Below, in pieces: positions 6,082 to 10,764 of a DNA stretch of 10,764 bases. Made by a program: the position numbers and the translations under genes. The DNA comes from Baffinella frigidus (Eukaryota; Cryptophyceae; Cryptomonadales; Baffinellaceae). The notes under the pieces were generated by a model that did no database searches, was not told where the DNA came from, and was given only the letters and a program-made list of their open reading frames with translations. The DNA lies in NCBI GenBank assembly GCA_026770585.1, contig MU646492.1:550644-561407 (forward strand), written 5' to 3'. Each line of letters opens with the position of its first letter. The stretch's first letter is position 1.

Positions 6082-6208
6082 CGTATTCCACTGTGTGGGT
6101 GGAGAGAACGAGGAAGGTGCCGACAGTCCAAGCTCGTGACCGAGAGCTTCGTGATGGTCCACCCTCTCGGTACCCTCCTCGTTCTCTCCACCCACACAGT
6201 GGAATACG
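6082..6208. mobile_element. Foldback element FB5 with perfect 33-bp arms
   Basis: The left arm at 6082-6114, starting CGTATTCCACTGTGTGGG, is the exact reverse complement of 6176-6208. The 61-nt spacer contains further weak pairing (GGTGCCGA with TCGGTACC). Perfect arms indicate a recent origin or recent homogenisation. No flanking duplication is visible. Confidence 0.85.
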
Positions 6209-6325
6209 GACCTTTCATCAAAAGTCAACTTATCCTATGGGCAGTTAACTTGAAGGATCTTCTAAAGTAAATATGGTCACGTTACCGCTAAATCTAGGGG
6301 CCCCGAAACCCTCGAAGCCCACCGT

Positions 6326-6405
6326 GTGGTACGTCTGAGACAGTGAATTCACTCTAAATTCATACCAGGTTGAGGCTAGATTGAATGGATCAGACGTATA
6401 GCCAC
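6326..6405. repeat. Imperfect inverted repeat with internal palindrome
   Basis: GTGGTACGTCTGA at the left pairs with TCAGACGTATAGCCAC at the right (one short internal gap). AGTGAATTCACT at 6342-6353 is a perfect palindrome inside. A small hairpin, CTACGG-CCTA-CCGTAG, follows at 6413-6428. Otherwise 6209-6480 shows nothing recognisable. Confidence 0.55.
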
Positions 6406-6482
6406 TAGGGCCCTACGGCCTACCGTAGTCGTGTTTTCTGAGATTCGTCGATTTTCTGGTCACGAACCACCCCTACATTGGG

Positions 6483-6491
6483 GTATATAAA
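6483..6491 (+). promoter_or_regulatory. TATA-like element
   Basis: GTATATAAA lies 30 nt before the ATG of the 70-residue frame at 6521. The spacing would put transcription start close to the ATG, which is possible only with a very short leader. Support is weak. Confidence 0.2.
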
Positions 6492-6520
6492 TTGGTGTCG
6501 TCCAACCGACAACCTTATCC

Positions 6521-6733
6521 ATGTTTGTAAAGCGACTCGGTGTCATGTTGGCAAACCATCGAAACGACCCGCAGATGTTCTCCATATACCGCAGGCGTCA
6601 CTACCCTGTTTTCAGTTCGGTACCCTATCCACACAGCGGACTTCGAAGGGATTTCGAAGAACCCTTAAGCGACAAGACCTACGACCCTACGGTAGGCAAT
6701 AGCGTAGGGACATGGGGGGGTTCCTACGGATAA
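6521..6733 (+). CDS. Hypothetical 70-residue open frame
   Basis: The frame starts ATG at 6521 (MFVKRLGVMLANHRNDPQMF) and ends with TAA at 6731-6733. The first 35 or so residues have a plausible protein composition and a basic start; the later part (PHSGLRRDFEEPL) is the translation of a diverged copy of a dispersed 27-nt repeat (6629-6655) and then enters a foldback element. No family is recognised. It could equally be an exon fragment or chance frame. Confidence 0.2.
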   Translation: MFVKRLGVMLANHRNDPQMFSIYRRRHYPVFSSVPYPHSGLRRDFEEPLSDKTYDPTVGNSVGTWGGSYG

Positions 6734-7139
6734 GGTAACGGAAAGGCGGTTAGAATCCGGCCAAAATCCCACTGATACGGTAACGGAAAGGCGGTTAGAA
6801 TCCGGCCAAAATCCCTTCGTAGCTGTTTGGTAACGGCAAATCTCGCGGAGAGGTAGCGGGCGCCCGAGAGCTTCCCTTCATATGTAGAGGAATCTACTAA
6901 TGAAGGGTTAGCACTTAGGAAACTTATCCAACGGTCCAGAGTGATTTGCTGCGAGAACCCGGCGGTAGCATGAGGACCAATCCCTTCTGGCTCGTAGCCC
7001 GCTGTTGACCCGGTTGGAGCCTGTTGCACTCCACACAGCGGGCTACGAAGGGATTTTGGCCGGATTCTAACCGCCTTTCCGTTACCGTATCAGTAGGAAC
7101 CCCCCGCTGTGTGGAGTGCAACAGGCTCCAACCGGGTCA
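6716..7139. mobile_element. Nested foldback complex
   Basis: A 37-nt cassette, GGTAACGGAAAGGCGG plus 21 more, occurs directly at 6734-6770 and 6779-6815 and inverted at 7050-7086. A second pair of perfect 37-nt arms, 7006-7042 and 7103-7139 (beginning TGACCCGGTTGGAGCC), encloses the inverted cassette. A short hairpin, CCCTTCATATGTAGA/TCTACTAATGAAGGG, sits at 6874-6907 in the loop. The arrangement suggests at least two foldbacks nested or rearranged together. Confidence 0.85.
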
Positions 7140-7187
7140 GCCCGCTGTTTGGTAACGGCAAACCTCGCTGGCAGGTAGCGGGCGCCC
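6822..7187. repeat. 44-nt direct repeat pair (6822-6865 and 7144-7187)
   Basis: GCTGTTTGGTAACGGCAAA through GGTAGCGGGCGCCC is repeated with a few differences. On the minus strand the two copies read GARYLSARFAVTKQ and GARYLPARFAVTKQ, so the frame survives in both, but no flanking protein context is recognised. The pair flanks the nested foldback complex. Confidence 0.7.
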
Positions 7188-7262
7188 AGGAGCTGAACGG
7201 GATCGAGACTCGGGTGCGTCTTATCCCCGACTTCGGATGGTTGACTTCTGGCGAATTGCGGG

Positions 7263-7380
7263 GGGGGTCCGTGATTTCTCCCCGAAAGTGGCCGATTCGT
7301 GGTACGCATGATAGAAAGACGCCCTGGAGCTGGAGGTAATCGAAACGCGGGTGCCACTCGAGGCTGGAAGAGGGAGTATT
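7263..7380 (-). pseudogene. Decayed second copy of the 5938-6042 exon-like segment
   Basis: The 7352-7380 part (CCACTCGAGGCTGGAAGAGG plus GAGTATTTT) is identical to 6014-6042. Further left, similarity falls off with several small gaps and the peptide is changed to a Ser-rich string, so if the first copy is an exon this one is broken. Confidence 0.4.
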
Positions 7381-7567
7381 TTAAATGTAGGATTGTTAAA
7401 TTTAGTACCAGTCACGGGCAGGTTTGGTCACGTATCTGGGGGAATTCCCCCAGATACGTGACCCAACGAACCTATTTGTGTGAAATTTACTACACATTTT
7501 TTTCCCTTCACTTCTAAAAGAATCCCTGTTTTAAAATAGTCACACTTCTAGCCTCGAGTGGTGCGTC
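7350..7567. mobile_element. Foldback FB6 enclosing a perfect 38-bp palindrome
   Basis: The outer arms CCACTCGAGGCTGGAAG...TATTTTAAA and TTTAAAATAG...CTAGCCTCGAGTGG pair with several mismatches. Inside, TTAAATTTAGTACC and GAAATTTACTAC pair loosely, leading to a perfect central palindrome at 7426-7463. The outer left arm coincides with the repeat shared with 6014-6042. Confidence 0.7.
7426..7463. repeat. Perfect 38-bp palindrome
   Basis: GGTCACGTATCTGGGGGAAT and its exact reverse complement meet at a central GAATTC with no spacer. The sequence just left of centre (7413-7433) also occurs at 3088-3108 with one difference, where it has no inverted partner. Confidence 0.9.
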
Positions 7568-7690
7568 TCACCACGCTAGAATGTTGGTGGGGGTAAAAAT
7601 GATGAAGAGCGTACCAGGGTACGCAGGTTGACTTTTGAAAACCCTGCCTTGAAGGGGAATTGACTTTTGGCGACCCCTTCTAAGAAGCTG
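7568..7690. other. Spacer with two TTGACTTTTG motifs and a short palindrome
   Basis: GCGTACC-AG-GGTACGC at 7609-7624 is a perfect short hairpin. TTGACTTTTG occurs at 7628-7637 and 7660-7669. The same decamer is at 3247-3256, at 8827-8836 and, reversed, at 6219-6228. Confidence 0.5.
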
Positions 7691-7704
7691 GCGTGATACA
7701 CCCC

Positions 7705-7800
7705 TAGGGGTTAGGGTTTACGGTTTGGGGTGCAGGGTTCAGGGCTCCTGCGCTGCCTGGAGAGTTGCGTTTAGGGTGTAGGGTTTAGGGTTGGGTTCGG
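7705..7800 (+). repeat. Degenerate telomere-like tract
   Basis: TTAGGGTTTACGG, GTGCAGGGTTCAGGG and TTTAGGGTGTAGGG units, interrupted by a short unique segment near 7747-7767. The G-rich strand is on plus. Confidence 0.75.
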
Positions 7801-7881
7801 GTTCAGATAGGGTTTGCGTGCCACAGCAAACAGGAAGCAGCAACCAACAACCGGCACACCAACTTACCTATCGTCCTTTCT

Positions 7882-8112
7882 TCCTACCCACCCACCTACC
7901 TACCAACCAACCAACCAACCAACCAACCAACCAACCAACCAACCAACCAATCAACCAACCGACCTACCTACCTACCTACCTATCTACCTACCTACCTACC
8001 TACCTACCCGCCCACTCACCTACCTACCAACCAACCAACCAACCAACCAACCAACCAACCAACCTACCTACCTACCTACCTACCTACCTACCTACCCACC
8101 TACCTACCTACC
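7882..8112 (+). repeat. Tetranucleotide microsatellite (CCAA)n / (CCTA)n
   Basis: Two alternating blocks of CCAA and CCTA units occur (about 7905-7966 CCAA, 7967-8028 mainly CCTA, 8029-8063 CCAA, 8064-8112 CCTA). All frames stay open because 4-nt units read as a 4-codon cycle (PTNQ, PTYL). The resulting 228-residue frame is an artefact, not a gene. Confidence 0.9.
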
Positions 8113-8133
8113 ATGTCCCGATAGCCAGCTCGC

Positions 8134-8390
8134 GTTCAGGTTTGGTTCATGTTTGGTTCAGGTTCAGGTTTGGTTCGCGTTCTGGTTTGGTTCAGGTTTG
8201 GTTCGCCTTCAAGTTTGGTGCAGGTTCAAGTTTGGTCCAGGTTCAAGTTTGGTTCAGGTTCAGGTGTGGTCCAGGTTCAGTTTTGGCTCACGTTCAGGTT
8301 TGGCTCACGTTCAGGTTTGATTTACGCTCAGGTGTGGTTCGCGTTCAAGTTTGGTGCAGGTTCAAGTTTCGGCTAGGTTCAAGTTTGGTC
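8134..8390 (+). repeat. Minisatellite of GGTTCAGGTTTGGTTCA-type units
   Basis: About 250 nt of short units built from GGTTCAGG, GTTTGGTTCA and GTTCAAGTTTGGT, with CA/AG variation. It may derive from telomere-like GGTTCAGGG sequence that amplified locally. Confidence 0.85.
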
Positions 8391-8478
8391 GTGGCTCATA
8401 ACCTCGCAGGTGGATCGCAGCCGCGGCAGGTGTTGGTTCAGGTTTCAGGGTTCAGGGCTCGATATCGTGCCTCATAGG

Positions 8479-8623
8479 CCACCCTGGAGGCAACTTATGG
8501 GCAAATCGATGGTGTTAAGTCAACTCCCATACTTAAGTCAACTCCCATACAAATGCACTCGGAATCCGAGTGCATTTGTGGGAGATTGACTTACGATTTG
8601 CCCCAGGGTTGCCTCCACGGTGG
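8479..8623. mobile_element. Foldback element FB7
   Basis: A 145-nt hairpin. The outer arms CCACCCTGGAGGCAAC and GTTGCCTCCACGGTGG flank GGGCAAATCG/CGATTTGCCC. The left arm has a tandem TTAAGTCAACTCCCATAC. The core is a perfect CAAATGCACTCGG-AAT-CCGAGTGCATTTG hairpin at 8550-8578. The TTAAGTCAAYTCCC block is shared with FB1. No coding capacity. Confidence 0.85.
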
Positions 8624-8745
8624 GTTTCGGGTTTGTCGCGGGCGTGGCTCATAACCTCACGGGTGGACCGCAGACGTGGGAGGTCCTGGTTCAGGGTTCA
8701 GGGCTCGACATCGTGCCTCATAGGGTCTACTTTAGACGTGACGGT

Positions 8746-8845
8746 GGTCAATCAAAAGTTGCCGTAAGGGTAGAATCCCTGGTTTTCCAGGGATTCCGCG
8801 CAAAGTTAACCCAAGCCCAATTTGAGTTGACTTTTGCTATTGACC
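8746..8845. mobile_element. Foldback element FB8
   Basis: A 100-nt hairpin: GGTCAAT...CAAAAGTT at the left pairs with TTGACTTTTG...ATTGACC at the right, and the core GAATCCCTGG-TTTT-CCAGGGATTC (8773-8796) is perfect. No flanking duplication is seen. Confidence 0.75.
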
Positions 8846-8914
8846 CCCTCCTGGTCTAGCGTACTTAGGGTTTATCGCGGTCGTGGCTCATAACCTTGCG
8901 AGGGTGGATCGCAG

Positions 8915-8959
8915 ACACGGGAGGCACGCACGCTCCTGGCCGCCGAGAACACGTCCCTA
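8915..8959 (+). pseudogene. Partial copy of small exon (TREARTLLAAENTSL)
   Basis: After GATCGCAG the sequence reads TREARTLLAAENTSL, matching the exon at 9243-9299, but ends before the LASFK codons and the GT donor. A shorter truncated copy (TREARTLL) follows another GATCGCAG at 9114-9136. Confidence 0.5.
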
Positions 8960-9242
8960 AGGCCGTGCGTCCATCGACTCGACCCCTTTGTACCAGCTAC
9001 AATAGTAATAGCGGGGGTGATTAGAAAGACGCACTCAAGAGGGTGCACAGGTCATCGTTGCGTGGTAACCGCGCGGTGGCCGTGGCTCATAACCTCGCGA
9101 GGGTGGATCGCAGACACGGGAGGCGCGCACGCTCCTAGTTTAGGATTCAGGGTCCACGGTTCACGGTCTAGGGTTTATGGCTCGAAAGTGTGCCTCACAG
9201 TGCTCAGGGTTTAGGGTTTATAACTTCGCGACTGGATCGCAG

Positions 9243-9299
9243 ACACGGGAGGCGCGCACGCTCCTGGCCTCCGAGAACACGTCCCTCGCCTCCTTCAAG
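9243..9299 (+). CDS. Candidate small exon A (TREARTLLASENTSLASFK)
   Basis: A 57-nt, phase-0 segment is bounded by GATCGCAG| and CTTCAAG|GTCTCG. It encodes 19 residues, a likely helix. Its 3' edge is repeated three more times downstream with conservative changes, and its 5' edge several times upstream. Donor AAG|GTCTC matches the HSP70 donor at 144 and the donor at 3563. No protein family is recognised. It might be an exon of a repeated protein, or a non-coding repeat that happens to keep an open frame. Confidence 0.35.
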
Positions 9300-9493
9300 G
9301 TCTCGTCCCCCGCCACACCTCCTAGCTCTGCCTCAGTTTTATTCTGGCACGTCCCCCGCCTCCTTCAATGTGGTCCTTCATCTTCTTCTTGGCCACACAG
9401 CGGGCTACGAAGGGATTTTCTGCTCAGATTGAAGCCATTTCCCGTTGCCTTGGGCTCCTGGCCGCCGAGAACACGTGCCTCGCCTCCTTCAAG
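9300..9493 (+). repeat. 194-nt direct repeat, copy 1
   Basis: Colinear without gaps with 9831-10024 (period 531). It contains GTCTCGTCCCCCGCC at the start, CCTAGCTCTGCCTCAG, a 27-nt block also found in the nested foldback complex, and exon B at the end. Confidence 0.85.
9428..9493 (+). CDS. Candidate small exon B (...CLGLLAAENTCLASFK)
   Basis: A 66-nt phase-0 segment lies between a good acceptor (GATTTTCTGCTCAG|ATTGAA) and AAG|GTCTCT. It encodes 22 residues: IEAISRCLG, then LLAAENTCLASFK, homologous to the end of exon A. Exons A and B could splice together in phase across a 128-nt intron (9300-9427). The downstream duplicate at 9959-10024 has a stop. Protein identity is unknown. Confidence 0.33.
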
Positions 9494-9499
9494 GTCTCT

Positions 9500-9610
9500 T
9501 GTTCGTGTCGATTTCGTCTTTTTTTGAAAAATAGAACCCGGATCCGAAATTTTGAATTCGGATCGGACGTGGAAAGGACGAGTAGCTGCGAAATCGATGG
9601 TGGCTACGTA
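9500..9610. mobile_element. Possible foldback insert after AAGGTCT
   Basis: TCGATTTCG at 9508-9516 pairs with CGAAATCGA at 9589-9597, and ATCCGAA at 9542-9548 with TTCGGAT at 9557-9563. The pairing is patchy, so this may be a decayed hairpin element. It follows the exon-B donor site directly; its right end is not defined. Confidence 0.4.
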
Positions 9611-9699
9611 CCATTTAGTACCACGAAACGAACCGTTGCGTCCTGAAATTCCGACTAGTGACCTGCCGTGGCCTCCGCCCCTCGCCTCCTGCAAGGTCT

Positions 9700-9830
9700 T
9701 AATCCGGGAACAAGTTTTTTCCTTTCAAAGATCTGGCCAGGGAAATTACCACACGTTGGTCACGTCCCGAAGCGTTTGTGTAGTAATTTTCATGCAGAGT
9801 TTTACAAGAAAAATGCTTGTTGCCGGATGA
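9700..9830. mobile_element. Foldback element FB9 with GTCT target duplication
   Basis: A 131-nt element begins TAATCCGGGAACAAG and ends CTTGTTGCCGGATGA, with inner arms AAATTACCACAC and GTGTAGTAATTT. It is flanked by GTCT at 9696-9699 and 9831-9834. The uninterrupted arrangement CAAG-GTCT-CGTCCCCC is present at 9296-9311. Its ends and internal TACTACACA-type block resemble FB2, so the two are probably one family. Confidence 0.82.
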
Positions 9831-10024
9831 GTCTCGTCCCCCGCCACACCTCCTAGCTCTGCCTCAGTTTTATAATAGCACGTCCCCCGCCTCCTTCAAG
9901 GTCGTCCTTGGTCTTCTTCTTGACCACACAGCGGGCTACGAAGGGATTTTCTGCTCAGATTTAAGCCATTTTCCGTTGCCTTGGGCTCCTGGCCGCCGAG
10001 AACACGTGCCTCGCCTCCCTCAAG
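9831..10024 (+). repeat. 194-nt direct repeat, copy 2, with a stop in the exon-B copy
   Basis: Repeats 9300-9493. The exon-B counterpart at 9959-10024 begins ATT TAA, an in-frame stop where copy 1 has ATT GAA, so if exon B is coding this copy is broken. FB9 separates it from the preceding exon-end fragment (9681-9695). Confidence 0.82.
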
Positions 10025-10028
10025 GTCT

Positions 10029-10043
10029 TAATCCGGGAACAAG
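10029..10043 (+). mobile_element. Left end of an FB9-type element
   Basis: TAATCCGGGAACAAG follows CAAGGTCT exactly as in FB9, but no matching right arm is seen downstream, so this is a truncated or rearranged copy inserted at the equivalent site of the second repeat. Confidence 0.6.
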
Positions 10044-10168
10044 ACTCTTTCTTTGTGACCCTCGGAGCCTTTTGAAATCTGAATCCATCGTGGTTACTAC
10101 CTAATGGGGAGTAGGGGAGAATACGTGCCTCGCCATACCTCCTACAGCGGCACCTCGCTCATAAGAAA

Positions 10169-10273
10169 GTCTCAGTCTGTTTGGGTTCACCAACTTGGTG
10201 GGCCGGGGTGAAATTCCGCTCCAAAATTAACCGGTTTGTACCGCGATCCCAGCACGTCAACTCGAGAAAAGTC
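10169..10273. repeat. 105-nt dispersed repeat, copy 2
   Basis: Partner of 1744-1848 with ungapped alignment and 29 differences in 105 nt by hand count. It lies between the exon-end repeats and the telomere-like tracts. Confidence 0.75.
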
Positions 10274-10301
10274 GGCCAACTCGAACGAGGCAGAGCTAGG
10301 A

Positions 10302-10341
10302 ACCCTAGGGTTTAGGGTTTAGGGTTTAGGGTTTAGGGTTA
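10302..10341 (+). repeat. Interstitial telomere tract, G-strand on plus
   Basis: Five nearly perfect TTTAGGG units, preceded by AACCCTAGGG. Confidence 0.92.
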
Positions 10342-10387
10342 GTTTTGTTGGAATCAGTGCTCGGTCTCTGGTGCGGGGCCTCGGGCA

Positions 10388-10653
10388 ACCCTAAACCCAA
10401 AGCCCTAAACCCTAAACCCTAAACCCCAAACCCTAAACCCTAAACCCTACACCCTAAACCCCAAACCCTAAACCCTAAACCCTAAACCCTAAACCCTAAA
10501 CCCCAAACCCTAAACCCTGAACCCTAAACCCTAAACCTTAAATCCCAACCCTGATAGTCTAAATCTAAAACCTAAGCCCTAAGCTCTGAACCCTGAGCCC
10601 TGAACCCTAAACCCTAAACCCTAAACCCCAAACCCTAAACCCTAAACCCTAAA
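10388..10653 (-). repeat. Interstitial telomere tract, C-strand on plus
   Basis: About 265 nt of CCCTAAA units, with variants CCCCAAA, CCCTGAA and CCTTAAA. The orientation is opposite to the tract at 10302-10341, with a 46-nt unique spacer between them. Confidence 0.93.
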
Positions 10654-10709
10654 TCAGGACGCAGCGCGCGCGTGTCGGACGCAGCACCGCGAGCTGCACC
10701 AAAAGTAAT

Positions 10710-10764
10710 CCCCAAACCCCAAGCCCAAAACCCCAAACCCCAAACCCCAAACCCCAAACCCCAA
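10710..10764 (-). repeat. CCCCAAA variant telomere-like tract
   Basis: Nearly pure CCCCAAA units run to the window edge. A short spacer (10654-10709) with GGACGCAG occurring twice separates it from the CCCTAAA tract. Confidence 0.88.

Larger units (their letters stand above)
8391..9252 (+). repeat. Five copies of a 40-nt module (GTGGCTCATAACCTCGCG...)
   Basis: Copies at 8391-8430, 8644-8683, 8883-8924, 9082-9123 and a diverged one at 9218-9252 each run from GTGGCTCATAACCT through GTGGATCGCAG to CACGGGAGG. Several are followed by GGTTCAGGG-type text and GTGCCTCATAGG. The CGCAG sits where a splice acceptor would for the small exon described at 9243-9299. Confidence 0.85.

Noticed and set aside
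7882-8112. CRISPR-like array
   Set aside because: The units are contiguous 4-nt repeats with no unique spacers.
7791-8477. A 228-residue open frame on plus rich in PTNQ, PTYL and VWFRFRFG repeats
   Set aside because: It is the translation of a tetranucleotide microsatellite and an adjacent minisatellite; more than one frame stays open, as expected for such repeats.
10388-10764. Terminal telomere at the right end of the window
   Set aside because: A right-hand chromosome end should show TTTAGGG on the plus strand; here it is CCCTAAA/CCCCAAA, and variant units with unique spacers indicate interstitial sequence.

Overview
This window looks like nuclear DNA of a eukaryote, probably a unicellular alga or another protist whose telomere repeat is TTTAGGG. 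The evidence is interstitial and degenerate TTTAGGG/CCCTAAA tracts throughout, a eukaryotic mitochondrial-type HSP70 gene split by introns, and long introns full of simple repeats. The lineage cannot be fixed from the sequence: TTTAGGG telomeres occur in the green lineage, alveolates and some other algae. I see no rRNA, tRNA, CRISPR array or bacterial operon structure.

Layout. (1) 1-3011, minus strand: the 5' part of a mitochondrial HSP70 (DnaK-type chaperone) gene. Exons are at 1909-2049, 1235-1306 and 144-281, with an inferred 24-nt first coding exon at 2988-3011. The gene runs off the left edge. Its third intron carries extra copies of the start of the following exon plus a G-rich tract. 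(2) 3471-3826, plus strand: two exons of an unrecognised gene, followed by 3837-4080, a long degenerate CCCTGAA/CCCTCAA tract. (3) 4088-7570: a dense array of short foldback (inverted-repeat) elements set into dispersed repeat modules. Some have 4-bp target-site duplications, and one has a matching empty site in the same window. (4) 7690-8395: telomere-like sequence, a CCAA/CCTA tetranucleotide microsatellite and a GGTTCAGG-type minisatellite. (5) 8391-10030: repeated modules built around a small exon ending in the peptide LLAAENTxLASFK, with more foldback elements inserted. (6) 10169-10764: a dispersed repeat shared with the HSP70 intron, then TTTAGGG repeats facing CCCTAAA repeats, in the orientation expected of a chromosome-end fusion or inversion.

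The only gene whose function is clear is the mitochondrial HSP70, which would be an ATP-driven import and folding motor in the mitochondrial matrix. The most unusual feature is the foldback system. Several unrelated hairpin elements sit exactly at AG|GT sequences, flanked by 4-bp duplications. In one case (4739-4887) the duplicated AGGT would form a GT...AG intron whose removal restores the uninterrupted sequence, as proposed for introner-type intron-generating transposons. That interpretation is inference; the repeats and empty site are read directly from the sequence.
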